This document shows, piece after piece, positions 1 through 5,381 of a stretch of DNA of 5,381 bases. Both the position numbers and the translations under genes were made by a program. This DNA is from a bacterium (GTDB lineage: Bacteria; Bipolaricaulota; Bipolaricaulia; UBA7950; UBA9294): assembly GCA_030671645.1 (NCBI GenBank), contig DAOVHV010000088.1, positions 1 to 5,381 of the forward strand, given 5' to 3'. The notes under the pieces were generated by a model, which did no database searches, was not told the DNA's origin, and was given only the letters and a program-made list of their open reading frames with translations. Position 1 is the stretch's first letter; each line of letters starts with the position of its first letter.

Positions 1-1
1 T

Positions 2-979
2 GAGCTGGCCGAGCAGATCCACCAGGAGATCGTCAAACTAGCGCGTGACACCAAGATTCGAAGCGTCACGATCTACGGTGGCGTAAGCAAGGGACCACAG
101 CTCGCGGCGTTGCGCCGGGGAGTGGAAATCGTGGTCGCATGCCCCGGGCGTTTGCTTGATCACGTCGACGCGGGCGCGATCAACCTGGGGTACGTGGAGA
201 TATTGGTTCTCGATGAGGCCGACCGCATGTGTGATATGGGGTTCCTCCCCGATATTCGCCGAATCATCCGGCAGGTGCCCGAGAAAAGGCAGACGCTCTT
301 CTTCTCGGCGACCATGCCCAAGGACATCCGTGCCCTCGCCGACAGTATTCTCGATGATCCGAAGACGGTGCAGATCGGAGCGATTGCCCCCGCGGAGACG
401 GTCTCACACGCTCTCTATCCGGTGCCAGAAGACCGCCGTAAGGAGCTTCTCATAGCGATGCTTCGGCGGACATCGACTGGGCGTGTTCTCATTTTCACAC
501 GCACCAAGCACCGGGCTCGAAGCCTTGCCGTCTACATGAAGAAGCACGGATATCGCGCGGCCGCTCTTCAAGGGAACATGACCCAGAACCAGCGCCAGCA
601 GGCGATCAATGGCTTCCGTAATGGAAAGATCGATATGCTTGTGGCCACTGATATTGCGGCCCGAGGGATCGATGTGTCGAAAATCTCCCACGTAATCAAC
701 TTTGACATGCCTGGCACGGCCAATGCCTATACACATCGGATCGGGCGCACCGGCCGGATCGGGCGCTCGGGCGAAGCCTTCACGTTCGCGGTTCGGGGAG
801 ACGGTTTGATGATCCGTCAAATCGAGAAAACGTTGGGAACACGGATCGAACGACGTCGGCTTCCCGACTTCGAATATGGTGGCGGATTCGATCCCGAGAG
901 CCAGTTCCCGCGAAGCAGCTCAAAGTCATCGAGCCTTCCTCGTTCCTTTGGAAGTCGTGGCTCCCGCCGGAGGCGCTGA
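2..979 (+). CDS. rhlE: DEAD-box ATP-dependent RNA helicase, RhlE-like (5' end outside window)
   Basis: This is the C-terminal 325 residues of an RNA helicase that unwinds or remodels RNA with ATP in the cytoplasm; the family acts in ribosome assembly and RNA decay. The reading frame is open from base 2, so the Q motif and Walker A motif lie upstream of the window. Numbering from the first visible codon, the motifs in order are ELAEQ of motif Ia (1-5), GG (26-27), CPGR (47-50, usually TPGR), DEAD (71-74), SAT (102-104), ATDIAARGID (215-224) and HRIGRTGR (245-252). The text around DEAD (VLDEADRMCDMGF) and the IFTRTK motif are typical of the RhlE subfamily. The tail after about residue 295 is rich in Ser and Arg and ends in four Arg, as expected for an RNA-binding extension. 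A TTG at 110 is an internal codon, not the start. No strong terminator follows the TGA stop. Subfamily is inferred from remembered family sequences. Confidence 0.93.
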   Translation, partial: ELAEQIHQEIVKLARDTKIRSVTIYGGVSKGPQLAALRRGVEIVVACPGRLLDHVDAGAINLGYVEILVLDEADRMCDMGFLPDIRRIIRQVPEKRQTLFFSATMPKDIRALADSILDDPKTVQIGAIAPAETVSHALYPVPEDRRKELLIAMLRRTSTGRVLIFTRTKHRARSLAVYMKKHGYRAAALQGNMTQNQRQQAINGFRNGKIDMLVATDIAARGIDVSKISHVINFDMPGTANAYTHRIGRTGRIGRSGEAFTFAVRGDGLMIRQIEKTLGTRIERRRLPDFEYGGGFDPESQFPRSSSKSSSLPRSFGSRGSRRRR

Positions 980-1206
980 CGTCAGGCAGGAAAGCCAGCC
1001 GCTCCTACAAGATGGTGAGTGCCCCAAGCAGCCGCCTGGGATCGCCATCGCTTCGAGTTTGAAGCCCGGGGACATTGTACCTGGAGCTTGAGTTCTTTCT
1101 GTGGCGTAGTAGAGGCGTGGATCTGTCACTGAAAAGCAAAACCGGAACATTATTTTATGCACTCGCCTGAAACGTCGGAATTGCTTATTTCTCGATCTGC
1201 AAATCA
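980..1206. other. Intergenic region with no gene seen
   Basis: The stretch after the helicase stop holds no ORF with a credible ribosome binding site on either strand. The minus-strand open frame that crosses it runs into the helicase gene and has a composition unlike a real protein. A 5-bp hairpin (GCTTC at 1050-1054 with GAAGC at 1061-1065) lacks a T-tract and is too weak to call a terminator. From about 1120 the sequence becomes clearly richer in A and T (for example around 1148-1160), which would suit a promoter for the gene fragment that follows, but I could not pick a convincing -35/-10 pair. Confidence 0.5.
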
Positions 1207-1220
1207 TGATCAGCTGATCA
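1207..1220. promoter_or_regulatory. Perfect 14-bp palindrome, candidate operator
   Basis: TGATCAGCTGATCA reads the same on both strands with no mismatch. It ends 7 bases before the purine-rich ribosome binding site and 21 bases before the ATG of the broken Rrf2-like gene. A dimeric regulator could bind it. Many Rrf2 proteins repress their own promoters, so autoregulation is the natural guess, but this is inferred from position and symmetry only. As RNA it could also form only a tight hairpin with little loop, so a DNA site is more likely than an RNA structure. Confidence 0.5.
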
Positions 1221-1227
1221 GTAATTC

Positions 1228-1235
1228 GGGAGGGG
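1228..1235 (+). promoter_or_regulatory. Strong ribosome binding site for the Rrf2-like fragment
   Basis: GGGAGGGG lies 6 bases before the ATG at 1242, a near-ideal spacing. It supports the view that the frame starting there was, or is, translated even though it stops after 27 codons. The last five bases of this site (AGGGG) also fall in the left arm of the inverted repeat at 1231-1332. Confidence 0.6.
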
Positions 1236-1332
1236 TTAGTCATGATTATCAGCCATTCACCTAAGGTTGCTGTCCTAGCGCTGGTCGAACTCGTTTCTCA
1301 GGACCATGATGAATGGCTATCATAACACCCCT
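1231..1332. repeat. Imperfect inverted repeat around the start of the broken regulator
   Basis: The left arm (1231-1259) and right arm (1310-1332) match as inverted complements in three blocks: AGGGGT (1231-1236) with ACCCCT (1327-1332), ATGAT (1242-1246) with ATCAT (1319-1323), and AGCCATTCA (1251-1259) with TGAATGGCT (1310-1318). The blocks are separated by unequal short gaps, leaving a loop of 50 bases. In RNA the left arm would put part of the ribosome binding site and the start codon into a stem. It could therefore limit translation, or be a chance or decayed structure. No target-site duplication or transposon ends are visible. Confidence 0.4.
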
Positions 1333-1571
1333 ACCTAATTGATTGGCACCGTTCTTGGCCTTCCTATCAGCATGTTCTCAATCGTCTCTCTCATGCTGGC
1401 ATCATCCGCTCGAAGCGTGGCCGCCAAGGTAGGTTTCAGTTGGCCTTGAGTCCGGAACGAAGACCGCTCGCCGGTGTACCATCGTTCAAGAAGCCCTATA
1501 CTGGAAAGCCTAGCAGTAAGCGATCGACATGGAGAAGGAATGCGGAAAGAGAACGCTTTGCGAATGACTGA
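1242..1571 (+). pseudogene. Rrf2-type winged-helix transcription regulator broken by one in-frame stop
   Basis: From the ATG at 1242 the frame gives 27 residues, then TAA (1323-1325), then continues open in the same frame for 81 codons to TGA at 1569-1571. Treating the TAA as one residue, the product matches the Rrf2/IscR DNA-binding domain without a gap as I recall IscR: an N-terminal MIIS..PKVAVLALVELV helix (1-18), the recognition region, then VLNRLSHAGIIRSKRG (45-60) followed by Q-G-R-F, which corresponds to the family's R-G-x-x-G-G-Y wing. The TAA falls at position 28, the start of the second helix. No in-frame ATG, GTG or TTG follows closely, so the second half has no obvious start of its own. 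There is no cysteine, so it is not an IscR-like iron-sulfur sensor. After about residue 75 similarity fades and the tail is short and basic; Rrf2 proteins are usually longer (about 130-165 residues). It overlaps the start of the cyclase gene by 32 bases in another frame. A sequencing error or recent mutation is possible. The Rrf2 assignment is from pattern memory. Confidence 0.58.
1497..1502 (+). promoter_or_regulatory. Possible -10 element for the diguanylate cyclase
   Basis: TATACT lies 37 bases before the cyclase ATG, inside the tail of the broken regulator. The same TATACT, even within a shared ten bases CCTATACTGG, forms the -10 of the response-regulator promoter at 4936-4941. No good -35 hexamer is found 16-18 bases upstream, so this is only a candidate. 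Confidence 0.2.
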
Positions 1572-3363
1572 AGAGCTGAAGCTCCTGCGCCAGCGCGTGG
1601 CCGAATTGGAGCACGACGCAACTGAACGCGGGCAGATCGAAGAGAAACTCAGACGTGAGCGAGACTTCAACACAACACTCATCCAGGCTGCACCTCTCTT
1701 CTTTGTCGCCATCGGGGCCGATGGAAAAACGCTGATGATGAATGACACGTTGCTTCAAGCCCTGGGCTACACCGCAGAGGAAGTTGTCAGTCAGGACTAC
1801 CTTAAGACCTTTGTTCCAAAACGGGATCGTGAGGCGCTCTCCCAGATATTCAAAGCGTTGACCTCAGTGCACGAGCCGTCTATGAACGAGAACCATATAC
1901 TGACCAAGGATGGCCGGGAATTGCTGGTGGAATGGCATGGAAGAGCGATTGCCAAGGAGAATGGTACATTCGATTTCTTCTTCGGCGTAGGGATGGATGT
2001 TACTGAGCGTGGACAAGTCGAGGAAGCGTTGCGAGAAAGGGAGGCGCAGTACCGGAGCATCTTCGAATCGGTTACCGATGCCGTGCTTGTCTTCAATCTG
2101 GAAGGGGAGATCGTCGAGGCAAACCCTATTACATGTGAGATGTACGGCTATTCCGAGGAAGAGTTGATCGGGCTTTCCGCATCGGAAATTATCTCCCCCG
2201 ACTATTTTCACGGGTTCAAGAACTTCAAACAGCGGATCAAAGACGGCGGACGTTTTGTCACCGATTCGGTCAACCTTCGCAAGGATGGGACTGAATTTGA
2301 TATCGAGATGCACGGAGCCGGGTTCACTTATCGAGGGGCACCTCACCTGCTGTCCGTGGTGAGGGATGTCACTGGGCGAAAACAGGCGACAGCAGCGTTG
2401 CAGCAGACGCATCAGAAGATTGAGCGACTGCATGAGGTAGCGCGTCAATTGGAGACCTGCGAATCAGAGGACGACGTCTATCGCACCACCGTTGAGGCGA
2501 CGGAGAAGATTCTCTCGTTCTCCATGTGCACCTTGGATATTGTGGAAGAGCAGAAGCTGTTGATCAAAGCAACATCCGCCGAGCTCCCCCCGGGTACGAG
2601 TTTGGAGAGCACTCTTGAAGAGGGAGGGTTGGCCGCGGAGACCTACCGTACCGGGAAAACGACCGTCTTCAGTTCATTTGATGAGGTCCCGCAGGCTACG
2701 CCGACTCGGTCAGATCTCTGCTCCGGAATTAGCGCACCGATCGGCGATGTTGGCGTGTTCCAGGTCGCGTCCACGGAAGAGAACGCTTTCTCGACGGAAG
2801 ATGTGAGGCTGCTTGAACTTCTCCTAGGACATACGGGCGAAGCCGTCCACCGGATCCGCTTGCAGGAGCGGCTCAAAGAACAGGCCCTCCGCGATCCGCT
2901 GACCGGCGTTTACAACCGCCGCTATTTCAACCAAGTGATCGAACAGGAGATTCCCCGCTCCAAACGGTACGATCATCCAATCGGCTTCTTGATGATCGAC
3001 GTCAACCACTTCAAGGAGATCAACGATCGCTACGGTCATCAAGTAGGTGATGAAGTCCTCCAGGAAGTAGCGAAGCTCCTCGAAGGGCAGGTACGGGGGT
3101 CAGATGTCGTCGTGCGCTACGGAGGGGATGAATTTCTCCTCCTGCTCATCGAAACCAACGGAGAGACCAAAAGCGTCAAACAGCGGATCCTAGAGGAGGT
3201 CGCGCGACGGAATGAAACCAATCTTGTGTTCGATTTCCCGGTGACCTTCTCGATTGGAATCGCCCACTGGAAGCCCGATGGACCGCGAACCGTGAGAGAG
3301 GTCCTTAACAAAGCCGACATGCTGATGTATGAGGAGAAGCGGCTGCAGAAGGGGAGAACCTAA
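1540..3363 (+). CDS. Diguanylate cyclase with PAS-PAS-GAF sensor region and GGDEF domain
   Basis: This 607-residue protein is predicted to make cyclic di-GMP from two GTP in response to a signal sensed by its N-terminal domains. No signal peptide or membrane helix is visible, so it should be cytoplasmic. Order: a short charged coiled coil (about 9-40), PAS 1 (about 40-160, ending in GMDVTERG), PAS 2 (about 168-283, ending in VVRDVTGRKQ), GAF (about 297-445) and GGDEF (about 448-605). The catalytic domain has DPLTGVYNRRYF, the metal-binding Asp487 in DVNHFKEIND, an intact GGDEF at 528-532, and the RxxD inhibitory site as RGSD at 519-522, five residues before it. It should thus be active and subject to product inhibition. 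There is no EAL domain. I place the start at ATG 1540 because GGAG (1531-1534) sits 5 bases before it; the GTG at 1474 would add 22 residues without homology, and ATG 1564 has no well-spaced site. Ligands of the PAS and GAF domains cannot be told from sequence. Confidence 0.93.
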   Translation: MRKENALRMTEELKLLRQRVAELEHDATERGQIEEKLRRERDFNTTLIQAAPLFFVAIGADGKTLMMNDTLLQALGYTAEEVVSQDYLKTFVPKRDREALSQIFKALTSVHEPSMNENHILTKDGRELLVEWHGRAIAKENGTFDFFFGVGMDVTERGQVEEALREREAQYRSIFESVTDAVLVFNLEGEIVEANPITCEMYGYSEEELIGLSASEIISPDYFHGFKNFKQRIKDGGRFVTDSVNLRKDGTEFDIEMHGAGFTYRGAPHLLSVVRDVTGRKQATAALQQTHQKIERLHEVARQLETCESEDDVYRTTVEATEKILSFSMCTLDIVEEQKLLIKATSAELPPGTSLESTLEEGGLAAETYRTGKTTVFSSFDEVPQATPTRSDLCSGISAPIGDVGVFQVASTEENAFSTEDVRLLELLLGHTGEAVHRIRLQERLKEQALRDPLTGVYNRRYFNQVIEQEIPRSKRYDHPIGFLMIDVNHFKEINDRYGHQVGDEVLQEVAKLLEGQVRGSDVVVRYGGDEFLLLLIETNGETKSVKQRILEEVARRNETNLVFDFPVTFSIGIAHWKPDGPRTVREVLNKADMLMYEEKRLQKGRT

Positions 3364-3540
3364 GCGCAATAACGACAACAGTAGATCAGAACGTGTCTCC
3401 AAGCGCTAGGTCACAGCGCCGGAATAGCTTGGATGCAACAGTTGTCCGGGCAACCGCCTGCTGCTGCTTGAACCACCCCGGCTTCTTTGGTGCCTAGGGG
3501 GCCTCGAACTGGCTGGTCATTCGCTCTGTCTCACTCTTAG
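3364..3540. other. Gap between convergent genes, no strong terminator
   Basis: The cyclase (+) and the membrane protein gene (-) converge here. A 5-bp stem, GCGCT (3403-3407) with AGCGC (3415-3419) around a 7-base loop, is the best hairpin near the cyclase stop, but no run of T follows it on either strand. A second small hairpin is GTTGT/GCAAC at about 3439-3452. Neither is a classic intrinsic terminator, so termination may depend on Rho. Confidence 0.35.
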
Positions 3541-4206
3541 CTACCCACGAGGATGGTTCAAAGCGTGGTCATACACCACCATGTAGCTGGTCGCTTGAAC
3601 TGGACCGAGAAACAGTGTGCCGCTGAGGATGGCGACGATGTCGATGAGCCAACTAGGAATGCTGGGATTGTAGGTCGAAATCCATAGCAAGATAACCAAC
3701 ACCATATAGGGAATGGCTAGCAGAAGGCCGATACCGAAGATGGTTCCACGATAACCTTTTGTTATGCGAACGCTTTCGCTCATGGCCTCGGTCACTCGCA
3801 CGGTTCGCTCGCCTTCTTGAGGATCCAGGAAACGGATCAACATGAACGAGTACATCAGGGCCACGATGATGCCGGGGATGATAAGGGCGACGGATCCTAG
3901 CAACGTCAGAAGCCCGACGAGGAGGTAGGCCAGTAAGATTGGACTCCATTTGGACAGCCCGGTGAAGAGCTCTTTGAAAACAACCGGCTCGCGACGAACA
4001 ACCTTTAAGGCAAGTAGGTGTTGTCCTGCATACAACGGAGCAAGAATAGCCATCTGAATAAGTGACTGGATAAGAAGCAAAGAATCGGGAATCAGCAGAT
4101 CGATCACTTGCTGGCAGGCAAGGATAACCAACCATGCACCCATCAAAAGCGGTAACCGCCGTGTGAATGCGTCAAGACCTTCTCGCAACGCCGCCCATGA
4201 GGTCAT
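3541..4206 (-). CDS. Polytopic inner-membrane protein of unknown function
   Basis: The 221-residue product has about six hydrophobic segments: near residues 18-39, 43-67, 88-106, 108-127, 156-176 and 186-211. The central part reads LIIPGIIVALMYSFMLIRF, followed by a polar stretch EAMSESVRITKGYRG and another helix. This pattern recalls the DUF975/YciC group and the membrane domain seen in some glycerophosphodiester phosphodiesterases, where a charged 'S..LTKG' segment links helices. I recognise the style but cannot assign a reaction. I prefer the start at 4206 because the minus strand carries GGGGAG about 8 bases before that ATG, and the protein then begins right before the first amphipathic segment. 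An upstream in-frame ATG at 4263 would add 19 residues but has no ribosome binding site. The gene stands alone, converging with the cyclase. Confidence 0.8.
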   Translation of the reverse strand: MTSWAALREGLDAFTRRLPLLMGAWLVILACQQVIDLLIPDSLLLIQSLIQMAILAPLYAGQHLLALKVVRREPVVFKELFTGLSKWSPILLAYLLVGLLTLLGSVALIIPGIIVALMYSFMLIRFLDPQEGERTVRVTEAMSESVRITKGYRGTIFGIGLLLAIPYMVLVILLWISTYNPSIPSWLIDIVAILSGTLFLGPVQATSYMVVYDHALNHPRG

Positions 4207-4353
4207 TGGATCTTCTCCCCAAGACAAATCTGGATCTAACCATACTTTGCCAGAGAAATCCATACAACAAGGTTAACCGATTCATCGTGTCGAAAACGCA
4301 GTGAACTATGCGGCTAGTTTGAGCAACTAACGCGCCGACAACAAGGAGGCGCA

Positions 4354-4467
4354 ATGCCAATGCACGAAACTGCAGCAAGGAATCTGATGCTTAACTACCG
4401 AGAACGGCGTTGCCGGGATTCTTATGGCTGCCCGGCGAATAGGTTGGGATGGAAGCCTCTGGCCTAA
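4354..4467 (+). CDS. Possible 37-residue small ORF with a strong ribosome binding site
   Basis: AAGGAGG (4343-4349) lies 4 bases before an ATG at 4354, with a second in-frame ATG at 4360. The ORF runs to TAA at 4465-4467 and encodes a 37-residue polar, basic peptide with two cysteines (20 and 26) and no membrane segment. The match to the anti-Shine-Dalgarno sequence is the best on the plus strand of this gap. Against it, the peptide has no pattern I recognise, the spacing is a little short, and a GC-rich hairpin lies inside it. It is divergent from the membrane protein gene and convergent with the mini-protein gene. It may equally be a chance ORF or a leader peptide. Confidence 0.25.
   Translation: MPMHETAARNLMLNYRERRCRDSYGCPANRLGWKPLA
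4412..4436. repeat. GC-rich inverted repeat within the small ORF region
   Basis: GCCGGG (4412-4417) pairs with CCCGGC (4431-4436) around a 13-base loop, and the stem extends outward by one T-G wobble and one T-A pair. No T-tract follows on either strand, so it is not an intrinsic terminator. Its role is unknown and it may be chance. Confidence 0.25.
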
Positions 4468-4521
4468 CACTCGCCCTCTATACCTTCGTTGACCTTCTCT
4501 TCGTGCTGTTCTGACAGAGGG

Positions 4522-4683
4522 CTACTCGTCAAGCATACGGCGTACGGCCTCAGCCAGTGACAGTTGCGTTTTGGCTTCGATATAGGCGAGTACCTTGCGC
4601 CAGGCAAACGGAATGCCGGCTGCCAATGTCAGGGCCACCAGACCCCAAGCCCCAGCGGTGATGAGTGTTGCAAGTTCTTCCAC
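4522..4683 (-). CDS. Small single-pass membrane protein, 53 residues, GTG start
   Basis: The minus strand from GTG at 4683 to TAG at 4522-4524 encodes 53 residues. On that strand AGGAG (plus positions 4689-4693) lies 5 bases before the GTG, an excellent ribosome binding site, and an in-frame TAA shortly upstream excludes a longer version. Residues about 4-27 form one hydrophobic helix (LATLITAGAWGLVALTLAAG and a few more), followed by a basic pair W-R-K (28-30) and an amphipathic, charged tail ending in AVRRMLDE. By the positive-inside rule the tail would face the cytoplasm. I do not recognise a family. Mini-proteins of this shape often bind a larger membrane partner, but no partner is evident; the membrane protein at 3541-4206 is on the same strand downstream, yet more than 300 bases away. 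The coding pattern and start signals make it more credible than the plus-strand frames across the same bases. Confidence 0.62.
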   Translation of the reverse strand: MEELATLITAGAWGLVALTLAAGIPFAWRKVLAYIEAKTQLSLAEAVRRMLDE

Positions 4684-4819
4684 GGATTCTCCTCTCTCTT
4701 ACGATGCCTTCTCAACTATGACACTCGCAGATGGCATTATGCAAGGGCGTTACGGTGCCTTGCTTGACACATGCGCCGTTTTGGCTGGCCACTTATCTAC
4801 GCCGATAGTTGAAAACAAG

Positions 4820-4844
4820 GAGAATGGGTCCCAGTTCCATTCTC
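4820..4844. repeat. Inverted repeat with perfect 8-bp arms upstream of the response regulator
   Basis: GAGAATGG (4820-4827) and CCATTCTC (4837-4844) are exact inverted complements around a 9-base loop. The repeat ends about 70 bases before the predicted -35 of the response-regulator gene. It could be an operator for a dimeric regulator. On the minus strand the hairpin is followed by CTTGTTTTC, a weak T-tract, so a minus-strand terminator is the other option, although no minus-strand gene is seen feeding into it. Confidence 0.4.
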
Positions 4845-4912
4845 TCAAGATCACCAAGGCCCCCTCAACAAAGCCATACTACGCCTTCTTAGACTCAAGA
4901 AACTACATAACA

Positions 4913-4941
4913 TAGACCCGAACCGGTCAATCACCTATACT
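4913..4941 (+). promoter_or_regulatory. Sigma-70-type promoter of the response regulator gene
   Basis: TAGACC (4913-4918, four of six bases of the -35 consensus) and TATACT (4936-4941, five of six of the -10 consensus) are 17 bases apart. Transcription would start near 4947-4950, only about 4-7 bases before the ATG at 4954. This fits the absence of any Shine-Dalgarno sequence and suggests a leaderless or nearly leaderless mRNA. Confidence 0.5.
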
Positions 4942-4953
4942 GGCTTTGTTCTT

Positions 4954-5381
4954 ATGACCACGCGAATTCTTGTAGTCGATGACGAGCCTTGGGTCGTGCA
5001 GTCAGTACGATCCTATTTGGAGGCCGCCCACTTCGAGGTTCTGGCCGCTTATGATGGTCGAGAAGCGGTGGCGCAGTTCGATGCCCACTCTCCCGATCTT
5101 ATCATCCTTGATTGGATGCTACCGAAAATGGACGGACTCGCCGTAGCTCAGCACATTCGCCAACGTTCCAAGGTTCCCATCATCATGCTGACAGCTCGCG
5201 TAGAAGAGGAAGACCGCATCACCGGCCTGGAAACCGGCGCCGATGATTACATCGTCAAGCCATTCAGCGCTCGTGAACTGGAAGCTCGCGTTCGAGCCGT
5301 GTTACGGCGTTCAACGGGGCGAGTGTCAAGCATTCTTGAAGTGGGACCACTCCGGCTCGATCACGAGCAACGCCAAGCTCA
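4954..5381 (+). CDS. OmpR/PhoB-family two-component response regulator (3' end outside window)
   Basis: The first 142 residues are visible. They hold a full receiver domain (about 4-118) with the acidic pair Asp9-Asp10, the phospho-acceptor Asp53 in LIILDWMLPKMDG, Thr80 and Lys102 in DDYIVKPF. After a short linker, VGPLRLDHEQRQA (130-142) matches the first strands of the winged-helix DNA-binding domain of the OmpR/PhoB family, so the rest of that domain lies beyond the window. The protein would be phosphorylated by a sensor histidine kinase and then bind DNA as a dimer; the kinase is not in the window and may follow downstream. ATG 4954 is the only possible start: the frame upstream has no ATG, GTG or TTG for at least 90 bases. 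There is no Shine-Dalgarno sequence in front. The regulated genes cannot be told. Confidence 0.93.
   Translation, partial: MTTRILVVDDEPWVVQSVRSYLEAAHFEVLAAYDGREAVAQFDAHSPDLIILDWMLPKMDGLAVAQHIRQRSKVPIIMLTARVEEEDRITGLETGADDYIVKPFSARELEARVRAVLRRSTGRVSSILEVGPLRLDHEQRQA

Noticed and set aside
926..1243. Minus-strand open frame of 105 codons across the helicase end and following gap
   Set aside because: It overlaps the helicase gene, its composition is irregular, and no family pattern is seen. It also covers the palindrome and the reverse of the Rrf2-like start, which make better sense on the plus strand.
1368..1398. Inverted repeat CAGCATG/CATGCTG with a 17-base loop
   Set aside because: It lies within the Rrf2-like coding frame, where it encodes part of the recognition helix and following turn; a 7-bp repeat at this distance can easily arise by chance.
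1864..2448. Long minus-strand open frame (194 codons) inside the cyclase gene
   Set aside because: It is the shadow of a clear, domain-rich plus-strand gene and shows no domain of its own.
3403..3419. Hairpin GCGCT/AGCGC as a bidirectional terminator
   Set aside because: The stem is only 5 bp and no T-tract follows on either strand.
4764..4798. Plus-strand TTGACA with a later TTATCT as a promoter
   Set aside because: The -35 is perfect, but the spacing to the best -10-like hexamer is about 23 bases, too long for sigma-70, and no gene starts close downstream.
4564..4915. Two overlapping plus-strand open frames (67 and 106 codons)
   Set aside because: They run against the minus-strand mini-protein gene, lack Shine-Dalgarno sequences, and their translations look random.
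1495..4943. Shared ten-base string CCTATACTGG before the cyclase (1495-1504) and before the response regulator (4934-4943) as a common regulon site
   Set aside because: Ten-base matches within a window of this size are expected several times by chance; it is better explained as two similar -10 elements at most.

Overview
The window looks like ordinary chromosome from a free-living, Gram-negative-type bacterium of moderately high GC content. The evidence is an RhlE-type DEAD-box helicase, a PAS/GAF/GGDEF diguanylate cyclase and an OmpR-type response regulator. I cannot fix the taxon from the sequence. The gene style would fit Nitrospirota or a proteobacterium, but that is a guess. I found no tRNA, rRNA, CRISPR array, transposase or prophage gene.

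Layout from left to right: (1) 2-979 (+) is the 3' part of a DEAD-box RNA helicase whose start lies outside the window. (2) 980-1539 has no intact gene. Its first part, 980-1206, holds nothing clear. It is followed by a perfect 14-bp palindrome, a strong ribosome binding site, and a frame that reads as an Rrf2-type winged-helix repressor interrupted by one in-frame TAA (1242-1571). A long imperfect inverted repeat covers the start of that broken gene. (3) 1540-3363 (+) is a 607-residue PAS-PAS-GAF-GGDEF diguanylate cyclase with intact active-site and inhibitory-site motifs, starting inside the tail of the broken regulator. (4) 3364-3540 is a short gap between convergent genes. (5) 3541-4206 (-) is a polytopic membrane protein of unknown function. 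(6) 4207-4953 is mostly non-coding but contains a convincing 53-residue membrane mini-protein on the minus strand (4522-4683), a doubtful 37-residue ORF on the plus strand (4354-4467), and an 8-bp-stem inverted repeat. (7) 4954-5381 (+) is the 5' part of an OmpR/PhoB-family response regulator, with a recognisable promoter placed so close to the ATG that its mRNA would be almost leaderless.

The genes do not form one operon. The two signalling genes (c-di-GMP synthesis and a two-component regulator) are separated by oppositely oriented membrane genes. The least ordinary part is 1200-1571, where a DNA-binding regulator appears to have been lost by a single nonsense codon directly in front of the cyclase, while its presumed operator and ribosome binding site persist. 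I did not find a convincing new multi-gene system.
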